The translations under genes were made by a program, and so were the position numbers. Positions 20,424 to 28,050 of a stretch of 34,916 nucleotides of DNA are shown here, in pieces. The notes beneath the pieces were generated by a model. It searched no databases, was not told the origin of the DNA, and saw only the letters and a list, made by a program, of their open reading frames with translations. Each line of letters starts with the position of its first letter. The first letter of the stretch is position 1. Location of the stretch: assembly GCA_964365465.1 (NCBI GenBank), contig CAYIPT010000007.1, positions 1 to 34,916 of the forward strand. Direction: 5' to 3'. Origin of the DNA: WO2-35-19 sp964365465. Lineage in GTDB: Bacteria; Patescibacteriota; Minisyncoccia; Phycocordibacterales; WO2-35-19.

Positions 20424-20447
20424 CCCTCTCCTAAGTCTAGGAGAGGG
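20424..20447. repeat. palindromic repeat (family C), intergenic
   Basis: CCCTCTCCTA (20424-20433) and TAGGAGAGGG (20438-20447) form a perfect 10-bp stem, followed by TTGGGTGAGG. It has the same design as the copies near rplJ, tatD and metG. The rest of the gap 20376-20520 holds only a short hairpin near 20479-20500. Confidence 0.65.
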
Positions 20448-20520
20448 TTGGGTGAGGTCTGAAAGAAATTTGAGGGTGATGTTGAACACTAAGTGTTTAA
20501 CATTAACAACATATTAATAC

Positions 20521-20802
20521 TTATATCATTATGTTGAACGAATTATTAAACCAATATTCAAGAATAAATTTTAGAGAAATAAAAACCAAAATAATAAAAA
20601 CAGACCAATAAAAATATTTTTTAATCATATTTTTATTGAAAAATAAGTCAATCAAAACAGGTAGGGCAAGAATTAATATGAAGTAAATATAATTTGGTAC
20701 ATATATTTCTAAAACCGAACCGGGAACAATAAAAAACAAAGCAACAAACAAACCCAATAAAAACAAAAATGATCTAAGTATCCACAATGATAAATTTTGC
20801 AT
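20521..20802 (-). CDS. small three-helix membrane protein
   Basis: This 93-aa protein has three hydrophobic segments (about 5-28, 34-54 and 64-84) and almost no soluble part. Its ATG follows the stop of the upstream lipase-like gene with only 1 nt between, so translation is probably coupled. It may help export or anchor that enzyme. No family recognised. Confidence 0.65.
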   Translation of the reverse strand: MQNLSLWILRSFLFLLGLFVALFFIVPGSVLEIYVPNYIYFILILALPVLIDLFFNKNMIKKYFYWSVFIILVFISLKFILEYWFNNSFNIMI

Positions 20803-20803
20803 A

Positions 20804-23800
20804 TTATTTATTCAAATTAATTAATAATTGATCTAACATAATTAATAATTGTTCTGTTTCTGCTCCGGACAATCTGTGGGGTTTCGGTTTCTTCGGTTCT
20901 TTTTTATCTATGATTGTTCCTAAAACATGCATAAATTTTTCCGTTTTTAATTTTGCTTTGTCTATTTTACCTTTTTGTATTTCTTTTATTGTAGCATCTA
21001 TTCTGTTTATAAAGCCATTTTTTCTTGATTCTGTTATATCTGAATTTTCAATGGTTTTTCTCATCACTTGTAGATACACAATCGGATCAAATTGATTGTT
21101 TGGTTGTATTGTAATATCTGTCGTTCCGTCGCTATCCACATCCAATTTTAGTTCTTGGGTTTGAGTATTTGGATTTATGGTGATTTCAGCCGTGGTTTGC
21201 AGCGTTACCGGAATATCCGTAAATGCAACTGTGGTTGATTCTCCTGTTGGCAAAAATGTTTCTGATTCATATGTAAATATGCCAATATCCGTGCCCCGAA
21301 GAATTACTTTGTTTATATTTTCTTCATCGGCACTCAGGTATTTTCCTTCACCAAATTCCATATATAAGGAATTTGGTATATCTTCTACAACTTGGCAGAA
21401 ATCGGAATTTTCAGGACAAATTTTGCCTGTAAAATTCCCGAGTAAATCATATGCTCCGAGAGTAACGGGAGAGTGAACTGATATTTTATTTCTGATTTTT
21501 GTATAAGTTGGTTTTAATTGATATATTCTGTCTATCGCAAGCGTGTTTTGATTTACTATATTTTCAACAAATTGCAGGACCGAATTATCTTCAAATATAT
21601 TTTTATGTTCTATTTTAGAACTGCTTAAGTCCAACCAATATTTTTCTCCCTGATCATCATGCAAAGCACTTGGGGCAACAACCGTCTTATCTCCGTTCAT
21701 ATCCGTGACTGGCCTCAAATCCAAAATTTTATTCGGTATGCACATATTTAATCCAATAATTGGATAACTGCATATAGTTTTTTCAACATATTTCATGCCA
21801 ACCAAAGTGTCTTTGCCCCATCCCGCCAGTTGAATTAACTTTATATTTGATGGAATAATCAGGTTATCTATTTTGTTATGCAGTTCTTGGCCTCTGTCTA
21901 AAAACGGTTTATTTCCGATAATTGGCAGAATTGTATCCGACATTTCCGGATTTGTTCTGCCTTCTTTGCCCAAAATGAAATCGTTTTGTTCCGCAAAAGA
22001 ATTTATTTCGTTTCCATAATAATTTGTATATATTTGCGATAAATCTGAGTTTGGATCAAATGAAATTATTGGCGTGGTGGATATTTGATAATATTTATCT
22101 GAAGGCAAAAGTCCATAACCTGACGGCATATTTATGGCGAGTCGGCGAGCAGTTTGAGAATTCATCAAAAGGCCCCCTAAAATATTTTGATTATATCCAT
22201 GCAAAAGAGCAAATGTTGCTTCTGGTGTCCCAATTTGAGGACTGGCAATCAAAACAACATTATCAATTTTATCTATTAAATTATTGGTTCCAGAATTTTT
22301 TAATTCCTGCAACTTAACAATCAAGGCCTTTGCGAGCAATCCCCCGTTTGAATGAGCAACAATGGTTACTTTTTTGGTTGCCGAAGAATTTACAAGTTCC
22401 TCAAGTGTGGCAATTAAAGATTTTTGTCCGTCTTTATATTTTGTTCCGTTATTTACAATATCATCCACACTCTGTCTCCAATCATACGCGTATGGTTGCC
22501 ATTTGATATTTTTATCAATCACTAATTGGTTCATTTTTTTAATGAACGAATCATAAATTGGAGATATACCCAATGCTTTATCAACAATATCTTCTGTATA
22601 AACATTATTTACAGATTGCCCATCTTGATTTAAATACAAATCAATCACATCCGAATTTATGTTTGGCTCCCACAATCTATCTTCACTCAATATCCCTTGT
22701 TTATACAACCGACTTGCTTCCAATCCCGGCAAAAATAAAACATTGGAACAACATTCTGGTATTTCCACATTTGGATCCTCTGTCAGCCATGGGATAAAAT
22801 CAACATTGCCGGAAATTTCGTCTCCAAACCCATCCGGATTTTTATTTGATTCAAACGGCCCTGATTCATCGCCCCACCAATTATTCTTAGCGTTTATAGG
22901 TATGATAGTGCGCGAATCTATTGCATAAATCAAATTGCCATAAATAGAACTTCCAGAGATAGTGCTTTGATATATACCTTTAGCCCAAACTCCATACATA
23001 TTATTTCTAATAACACTTCTTTCAATCTGCGCCTCGCCGCCAAAAATATTAATGCCTCCGCCAAAATATTCTTCCACAACAGAATCACGAAGTACAAGAG
23101 TTGGTTTGTTGTTTCTAGTTATAAGAGCAATCCCATAATTTAATCCTCCGGAAAAAATGGAGTTTTCAACCTCCGCATAGCTATTCCCATAAAGTCCAAG
23201 GGCAAAAGCAAAATTTACATCTTTTACACTGGAGTTTTTTATTGAAGCATGAGAATTATCAGAAAGCATAATCGCTTCCCATTCCCAAATGTTCTCAATG
23301 CGCACATCAGATATTATTAACGAGCTGTTTTGATACCCAGCAATAGCATTGTTTTCAATATTTTTAAATGTTGAATTAGTAACTGTCAGTTCGCCTCTTC
23401 CTGCCATGGCAACACCTTGATCACTATTCTCTATATTTATGTTATCAACCAGGACAATTGAATCCCACATAAAAATGCCCCCATATGAATATCGCATATT
23501 TAAATGGGAAAAAGAACTATGGGGAGATCTGGCTATATTTAATCCCCATGACCCAATAGAAGAATCATTTATAGAGGTAAAATAAATAGGATTTTCCGCT
23601 GTACCCTCTGCCACAATATTGCCATCAAACACATTTATTCCGGAATAATTACCAGCAAACTTGACTATGACACCCGGTTCAATGGTAAGAGTAGCGGGTC
23701 CACGAACCCATACAGTATTAAAAAGAATGTAAGGACTGCCTGCCATATTCCACACCGTGTCCTCGCTTATGTAATTATTTGATGAATTTATAATAGTATC

Positions 23801-23884
23801 AGCTGAAGCAAAACTAGGTAAAACAAGAAGGGCGAGAAACAAAACCAGCAGCGCGGCTTTTTTTATATATGCAAATTTTAGCAT
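20804..23884 (-). CDS. exported beta-helix protein with LCAT-like lipase domain
   Basis: This 1026-aa protein has a signal peptide (about 1-28). Residues 30-360 are a right-handed parallel beta-helix with NosD-like repeats (many VENS, IRNN and ITNS turns). An alpha/beta-hydrolase of the lecithin:cholesterol acyltransferase type starts near CCSNVLFLPGLEASRLY and includes WQPYAYDWRQS. Its nucleophile elbow is AHSNGG, with Ser512. The C-terminal third has beta-rich domains and a basic Lys-rich tail. It probably cleaves or transfers acyl chains of lipids outside the cell. A lipid-targeting enzyme would suit an organism that draws lipids from a host or neighbours; this is inference. Confidence 0.8.
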   Translation of the reverse strand: MLKFAYIKKAALLVLFLALLVLPSFASADTIINSSNNYISEDTVWNMAGSPYILFNTVWVRGPATLTIEPGVIVKFAGNYSGINVFDGNIVAEGTAENPIYFTSINDSSIGSWGLNIARSPHSSFSHLNMRYSYGGIFMWDSIVLVDNINIENSDQGVAMAGRGELTVTNSTFKNIENNAIAGYQNSSLIISDVRIENIWEWEAIMLSDNSHASIKNSSVKDVNFAFALGLYGNSYAEVENSIFSGGLNYGIALITRNNKPTLVLRDSVVEEYFGGGINIFGGEAQIERSVIRNNMYGVWAKGIYQSTISGSSIYGNLIYAIDSRTIIPINAKNNWWGDESGPFESNKNPDGFGDEISGNVDFIPWLTEDPNVEIPECCSNVLFLPGLEASRLYKQGILSEDRLWEPNINSDVIDLYLNQDGQSVNNVYTEDIVDKALGISPIYDSFIKKMNQLVIDKNIKWQPYAYDWRQSVDDIVNNGTKYKDGQKSLIATLEELVNSSATKKVTIVAHSNGGLLAKALIVKLQELKNSGTNNLIDKIDNVVLIASPQIGTPEATFALLHGYNQNILGGLLMNSQTARRLAINMPSGYGLLPSDKYYQISTTPIISFDPNSDLSQIYTNYYGNEINSFAEQNDFILGKEGRTNPEMSDTILPIIGNKPFLDRGQELHNKIDNLIIPSNIKLIQLAGWGKDTLVGMKYVEKTICSYPIIGLNMCIPNKILDLRPVTDMNGDKTVVAPSALHDDQGEKYWLDLSSSKIEHKNIFEDNSVLQFVENIVNQNTLAIDRIYQLKPTYTKIRNKISVHSPVTLGAYDLLGNFTGKICPENSDFCQVVEDIPNSLYMEFGEGKYLSADEENINKVILRGTDIGIFTYESETFLPTGESTTVAFTDIPVTLQTTAEITINPNTQTQELKLDVDSDGTTDITIQPNNQFDPIVYLQVMRKTIENSDITESRKNGFINRIDATIKEIQKGKIDKAKLKTEKFMHVLGTIIDKKEPKKPKPHRLSGAETEQLLIMLDQLLINLNK

Positions 23885-23891
23885 AAAAGAG

Positions 23892-24101
23892 TTATCTTGA
23901 AAGATACGGTAGCAGAGCCATATAGCGGGCGCGTTTGATGGCCAGGGAAAGCTTCTTTTGAAATTCAGTTGAGATTCCTGATTTCTTTTTGGAAAGAATC
24001 CTGGCGTGGGGATTGAGAAATTTTTTCAAAAGCTCAGTATCTTTGTAGTCAACATGCTTGATGGCATTCTGTTTGAAGTAGCAGGTTTGTTTGTTTGTCA
24101 T
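23892..24101 (-). CDS. rpsR: ribosomal protein S18
   Basis: This 69-aa protein pairs with S6 on the 30S subunit. It carries the family core LSKKKSGISTEFQKKLSLAIKRARYMALLPY. It lies 12 nt after ssb in the conserved rpsF-ssb-rpsR order. A decayed copy of its middle lies antisense at the end of efp (16984-17056). Confidence 0.96.
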   Translation of the reverse strand: MTNKQTCYFKQNAIKHVDYKDTELLKKFLNPHARILSKKKSGISTEFQKKLSLAIKRARYMALLPYLSR

Positions 24102-24113
24102 AAAATTTAAAGA

Positions 24114-24560
24114 TTAAAACGGAATATCTTCAGAATTTATTTCTTCTTCCGGATATTCTATTGCCGGCGCCTCTTCCTTCGCCACGCCAGAGCTTCCGGC
24201 GGAGGCGGGTGCAGCTACAGCGGTATTTCCCCCACTCTTTGGTCCAAATTGGAATCTTTCAACCACAATTTCTGACTTATATCTTTTGGCGCCATCTGGA
24301 GCATCCCAACTTCTATTCTGAATCCTGCCCTCCAAAAAAATCGGGCTACCTTTATGCAAGTATTGTTTTATAACTTCTGCTTGCTTGCTAAAAACCACAA
24401 TGTTGTGGTAATCCACGGATTCTTGTCTGGCGCCATTTTTATCTTTCCAAACCCTGTTGGTGGCCACTCCAAACTCACAGACCGGAGCGCCAGAAGGCAA
24501 GGACTTCAACTCCGGATCTCTGGTCAAATTTCCATAAATGATTGCTTTGTTTATATACAT
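24114..24560 (-). CDS. ssb: single-stranded DNA-binding protein
   Basis: This 148-aa protein has the OB fold (residues 1-108): MYINKAIIYGNLTRDPEL, then ATNRVWKDKNG, YHNIVVFSKQAEVIKQYL and GSPIFLEGRIQNRSW. A flexible linker follows, with the acidic partner-binding tip DIPF at the end. The linker contains PASAGSSGVAKEEA, encoded by a family A palindrome (24183-24210). The ATG is the inner copy of a duplicated ATGTAT flanking element copy 3, which separates ssb from rpsF. Confidence 0.96.
   Translation of the reverse strand: MYINKAIIYGNLTRDPELKSLPSGAPVCEFGVATNRVWKDKNGARQESVDYHNIVVFSKQAEVIKQYLHKGSPIFLEGRIQNRSWDAPDGAKRYKSEIVVERFQFGPKSGGNTAVAAPASAGSSGVAKEEAPAIEYPEEEINSEDIPF
24183..24210 (-). repeat. 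in-frame palindromic repeat in ssb (family A)
   Basis: The plus-strand segment ending GCGGAGGCGGGT shares its last 12 nt and the AGCTTC core with the rplL copy. It is read on the minus strand as part of PASAGSSGVA in the disordered linker. Confidence 0.6.
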
Positions 24561-24663
24561 CCCGTTAGAAGTAGGAAATCACATTATCATAATTTGCAAT
24601 TTCTTACTAAAATTAAATTCTAATAAATTTATCCCGTTTTTGATTTTCGTGACTTCTAACGGG
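24561..24663. mobile_element. short TIR element at a start codon, copy 3
   Basis: This 103-nt element begins CCCGTTAGAAGT and ends ACTTCTAACGGG (12-bp inverted repeat). It is flanked by the direct repeat ATACAT (24555-24560 and 24664-24669), which is ATGTAT on the minus strand. The inner ATG starts ssb, and the outer one opens a short frame (M-Y-P-V-R-S). Its interior is longer than in copies 1 and 2 and contains a further CCCGTTTTTGATTTTCGTGA stretch. Confidence 0.7.
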
Positions 24664-24676
24664 ATACATATTTTTC

Positions 24677-25180
24677 TTAACTTACTAATAATTCGTCAAT
24701 GCTCTTATCTATTTCTTCCTCGGATATTTCGGTTTTTTCCTGCGCGACTGCGTTTTTGAAAACTCTGGCAATCTCTCCCCTGTTATTTTCCCTGTTCACC
24801 ATGAGAGGTTTAAAAGCGTGCATGGTATTTTCCCTGACGGTCTTTACTATTATAAATCTCAAAATGTCATCATAGTTTTTTAATTCTTCTTCTATCTTGC
24901 CAATTGAAACCGGTGATATTTCAAATTTTATCCAGCCAAAATAGGCCTTGTTGAAACTTAAATATTTGGCCTCCACTCTTTTTTTAATTTCATAGGAAAG
25001 AGCCCTCATCTTGGGAAATTCTTCCGATATTACGACCCCCCCGTTTTTGGTTATGGAATCCGTTAATCTCAAAACCACCGTCTGAAGTTTTTCTTCCGGC
25101 ACAGTAGGCAAAATATGAAAACCTATCTCATAAATTTGGCTGCTATCTGAAATCTCTTCTTTTTCTCCCATAGCCAACAC
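24677..25180 (-). CDS. rpsF: ribosomal protein S6
   Basis: This 167-aa protein binds S18 and the 16S central domain. The S6 ferredoxin-like core (about 15-112) includes YEIGFHILPTVPEEKLQ, LSYEIKKRVEAKYLSFNKAYFG and a final strand LRFIIVKT. A long acidic tail (about 120-167) exceeds the usual length. The start is uncertain: GTG 25180, TTG 25177 or ATG 25171. The -10 box at 25184-25189 fits a leaderless start at the TTG or a 5-6 nt leader to the ATG. It is the first gene of rpsF-ssb-rpsR. Confidence 0.93.
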   Translation of the reverse strand: MLAMGEKEEISDSSQIYEIGFHILPTVPEEKLQTVVLRLTDSITKNGGVVISEEFPKMRALSYEIKKRVEAKYLSFNKAYFGWIKFEISPVSIGKIEEELKNYDDILRFIIVKTVRENTMHAFKPLMVNRENNRGEIARVFKNAVAQEKTEISEEEIDKSIDELLVS

Positions 25181-25183
25181 TCT

Positions 25184-25189
25184 ATCATA
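25184..25189 (-). promoter_or_regulatory. -10 box of the rpsF operon
   Basis: TATGAT lies 4-13 nt before the possible starts, so the leader is at most a few nucleotides. No clear -35 box is seen. Confidence 0.45.
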
Positions 25190-25224
25190 AAAGATTTAAA
25201 AAGCAAAAGACGGGCAACTTTAAA

Positions 25225-27090
25225 CTAATGAACCACTGCGGCTCCGCCGGACCAGACGTAGGCCGGCATAGTGCCTTCCACGGTCACCCACCATTTGTTA
25301 TTTCCTTCAACACTATCTCCCTCAACCATGTTGCCAGCCGTAAAAATGTCGCTATTATTAAGTTGTTTTACCACAGCCGCACTAATATTTGGGGCATTAC
25401 GAACATTTAAAGGGAGGGTTGAAATAACCGTCACATTAACTGGGAAAGTTGTTACGGTTGGCGCAACCGGACTTTGAGCCGTACCGCCGGACCAGACGTA
25501 GGCCGGCATAGTGCCATAAATGAACGAAAACCACTTATTGTTCCCTTCTACGTTCTCCCCATCAACAATATTGCCAGCCGTAAAGGTGGCTCTATTTTGA
25601 AAACTATTTATTGCTCTCGATGCTGTGTTTGGTTCAGTGCGAATATTTAAGATTGGTATATTTACCGTTACGGTCATTGGGAAAGAAGCGGTCGACGGTT
25701 GTGCGCTGGTTGGTGTTGTAGGTGTACTAGATGGGAGACAGCCGATCCAACCACTGGCAAAAGTGAGGCAATCGGAACCAGTTCCCGCAATCTTATTTTG
25801 AACGCTAAAAATTAAAGTTTTTAAAATTGTCCCATCAGCCCTAGTCCAAACCAATTGCCAATCGCCTACTGCGTCGGCCGCATGGATCCCGGTTTTGGTC
25901 ATAATTCCAAGACTGTTCGCCACATAAGGAGTCTTATCTGTCGGCACAACGCTTCCGGTTTTCTTCCCTCCAGTCGCATAGATTGTTTCGTTTGGCTTTA
26001 ATCCAGAGACAAAGACACTCCACGGATCGCCGACATACATAACACTGGAAACATTTGAGGTGAACAAGGTATTGCCAGAAGTTATTGTGGTAGTTGTATT
26101 TGTCGTGTTTGTTGTCGCTGTATTTGTTGTTGTATTTTGAGTTGCGACAGTTGGCGCTACATAATTCGTGTTTTGAACCGAAGTATTTCTGGATATGGCA
26201 GATTGGGAAGCAGTAATCATAGACCTTACGATATTCATGAGAGAATTTATGTAAGCAGAGGTGCTACCACCTTGTCCGGAAGAAGATGTTTGTGAAGTTG
26301 AACCGCCGGAAGAAGTACCTCCTCCTCCACCGCTAGTGCTCCCCCCGCTACAATTTATAGAATAGGAATAATTGAGACTGGTAACCGGATCAATTCCTGG
26401 CCAGTTCAGTGTATCAACACTACAAGATTGACCAGTTGCCAATGATCGTCTTTTTGCCGCTTCTGTCGCAAATGCCAAATTAGTTCTTTCCAGACTGCAG
26501 CTTCCAGTTGTTGCGCCGGCGGGGCAAATGCCAACCGTGGTATATTGACCATTAATATATACCCCGCATTGAAGACTGTTAGTATTTACTGTGCCAGCAA
26601 GACAATTGCTGTAATCAGGCACTGGAACGCCAAGTTTTGCAATATCTTTATCCACTAAAGCTGATTGAAAATCGGCATATGAAGTACCACAAGCATCATT
26701 TGGTTCGCATGTGCCATTAGGATTGCTTGAATACGTTTGTGTTTGGGGGTTGTAATAACCACCTGCGTTAGAAAAATAAATTATACCGGTTGCTGGCGGT
26801 GTCATACCGGGTGGCATTGTCCCGCCACCAGCAACATATCCTGTACCCGTTGTTGATGGTGATGTTGGTGTTGTGTTCGTGGATATAGTTGGTGTAGTGG
26901 CTGGTGTAATTGGTGTAATTGGTGTAATTGGTGTAGTCGGTGTAAGCGTGCCATCCGCAGATGGGGCGCAATCAACCCAACCAACCATAAAAACATAGCA
27001 TTGAGCTTTTGTTTCTGTTTCCGCCAAAACCAAAAGTGGTAAGACAACAAATAAGATACTTAAAAGTAAACTAGATATTTTGTATTTCAT
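25225..27090 (-). CDS. exported SH3-domain surface protein
   Basis: This 621-aa protein has a signal peptide (MKYKISSLLLSILFVVLPLLV). A Cys-bounded motif CYVFMVGWVDCAPS is repeated later as CLTFASGWIGCLPSS. A TPI tandem repeat, a Cys-containing middle domain and a long Ser/Thr/Asn linker follow. The C terminus has two bacterial SH3 repeats (about 478-545 and 552-621), each ending GTMPAYVWSGG. SH3b domains typically bind peptidoglycan or peptides. The two repeats share an exact 32-nt stretch in their DNA, a sign of recent duplication or gene conversion. It has its own promoter. Confidence 0.75.
   Translation of the reverse strand: MKYKISSLLLSILFVVLPLLVLAETETKAQCYVFMVGWVDCAPSADGTLTPTTPITPITPITPATTPTISTNTTPTSPSTTGTGYVAGGGTMPPGMTPPATGIIYFSNAGGYYNPQTQTYSSNPNGTCEPNDACGTSYADFQSALVDKDIAKLGVPVPDYSNCLAGTVNTNSLQCGVYINGQYTTVGICPAGATTGSCSLERTNLAFATEAAKRRSLATGQSCSVDTLNWPGIDPVTSLNYSYSINCSGGSTSGGGGGTSSGGSTSQTSSSGQGGSTSAYINSLMNIVRSMITASQSAISRNTSVQNTNYVAPTVATQNTTTNTATTNTTNTTTTITSGNTLFTSNVSSVMYVGDPWSVFVSGLKPNETIYATGGKKTGSVVPTDKTPYVANSLGIMTKTGIHAADAVGDWQLVWTRADGTILKTLIFSVQNKIAGTGSDCLTFASGWIGCLPSSTPTTPTSAQPSTASFPMTVTVNIPILNIRTEPNTASRAINSFQNRATFTAGNIVDGENVEGNNKWFSFIYGTMPAYVWSGGTAQSPVAPTVTTFPVNVTVISTLPLNVRNAPNISAAVVKQLNNSDIFTAGNMVEGDSVEGNNKWWVTVEGTMPAYVWSGGAAVVH
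25244..25515 (-). repeat. 32-nt exact repeat in the two SH3 units
   Basis: Positions 25244-25275 and 25484-25515 are identical. They encode the GTMPAYVWSGG end of each SH3 repeat. Confidence 0.85.
26902..26937 (-). repeat. 9-nt tandem repeat (TPI linker)
   Basis: Three exact 9-nt units (26902-26928) and a fourth with one change encode the TPITPITPITP linker of the SH3 protein. Diverged units continue on both sides. Confidence 0.8.
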
Positions 27091-27114
27091 AAAATTAATT
27101 ATTAACTGCTATGT

Positions 27115-27125
27115 ATTATATTATA
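27115..27125 (-). promoter_or_regulatory. -10 box(es) of the SH3 protein gene
   Basis: Two overlapping TATAAT boxes (27115-27120 and 27120-27125, minus strand) lie 25-30 nt before the ATG. No well-spaced -35 box is seen. Confidence 0.45.
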
Positions 27126-27128
27126 CTA

Positions 27129-27917
27129 CTAAATGCCAAAAACTCTCTTGGCATTGTTTATAATTGTCTTATTCAAAATATCCATATTTTCTCCCCTTAT
27201 TTCAGCCATTTTTTGAACCACTTCAATTACATAGATTGGTTCGTTTCTTTTGCCACGATAAGGCGCAGGAGATACAAATGGCGCGTCTGTTTCGGACATT
27301 ATGCTTTCTATTGGAATATATTTTATAACTTCGTTATAATCACGGGTGAAAGTTATTACTCCTGTAAAAGACATTGTAAATCCCAAATCTAAAATTTCTC
27401 TGGCCACATCAGTATTTCCCGCAAAAAAATGGACATTGCCCCGCAGTTTTTCTCCCGCTTCTTTTTTATAAGTTTTTAAAATGTCCAAAGTGTCTTCATA
27501 CGCTTCTCTGCAATGGAGCATTAATGGTTTGTCGCGCTTTATGGCAAATTGGATTTGAGATTCAAATAAAAGTTTTTGTACTTTTTTATTTTCGTCAGAA
27601 TTAATTCTGAAGTAATCCAACCCGCACTCTCCTATTCCAACCACTTTTGGGCTTTTTACTAATTCTTCCAAAAACCCCACCCCACCCTCCCCTTGTTCAG
27701 GGGAGGGAAAAACGGAAGAATACTCAGGATGCACTCCTATGCACGCCCAAACATTTTCATTTGCCTCCGCGATTTCAACCGCTCTTTTTGAACTTTGGAA
27801 GTCAGCCCCTATGGTTATCGCCCCCACTCCTCCCTCTTTCATCCGCGCCAAAATTTCGCCCCGATCAGAATCAAATTCTTTTGAGTCTAGGTGACAGTGT
27901 ATATCGATGTAGTTCAT
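27129..27917 (-). CDS. tatD: TatD-family metal-dependent DNase
   Basis: This 262-aa TIM-barrel hydrolase has the metal-binding HCHLD at residues 7-11, the GIGECGLDY block (94-102), LHCREAYEDT, the histidine in NVHFFAG and the late SETDAPFVSP. TatD proteins are 3'-5' DNases or hydrolases. Residues 70-81 (FPSPEQGEGGVG) form an extra loop after GVHPEY and are encoded by a palindromic repeat (27685-27707). A TAAGAT box ends 6 nt before the ATG, suggesting a leaderless mRNA. Confidence 0.93.
   Translation of the reverse strand: MNYIDIHCHLDSKEFDSDRGEILARMKEGGVGAITIGADFQSSKRAVEIAEANENVWACIGVHPEYSSVFPSPEQGEGGVGFLEELVKSPKVVGIGECGLDYFRINSDENKKVQKLLFESQIQFAIKRDKPLMLHCREAYEDTLDILKTYKKEAGEKLRGNVHFFAGNTDVAREILDLGFTMSFTGVITFTRDYNEVIKYIPIESIMSETDAPFVSPAPYRGKRNEPIYVIEVVQKMAEIRGENMDILNKTIINNAKRVFGI
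27685..27707 (-). repeat. in-frame palindromic repeat in tatD (family C)
   Basis: CCCTCCCC (27685-27692), a 7-nt loop and GGGGAGGG (27700-27707). On the minus strand it encodes PSPEQGEGG, an insertion relative to other TatD proteins. The intergenic copies upstream (27955-28050) have the same design. Confidence 0.7.
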
Positions 27918-27954
27918 AATTAAATCTTAACACACCTCATCCGTCCTTTGGGCA

Positions 27955-28050
27955 CCTTCTCCTTGATTAAGGAGAAGGAAAACCACTACATTTAAATTTC
28001 GCGCCTTCCCTCTCCTGATCAAGGGGGCTACGCGAAGCAAGGGATGGGGT
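27955..28050. repeat. two family C repeats between metG and tatD
   Basis: The first is a perfect 10-bp hairpin (27955-27964/27969-27978). The second (28004-28050) has a CCCTCTCC start and ends GGGATGGGGTTA at the metG stop. Both have the CTCTCC/GGGTGAGG design. Besides these and the tatD -10 box, the gap shows nothing else. Confidence 0.55.
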
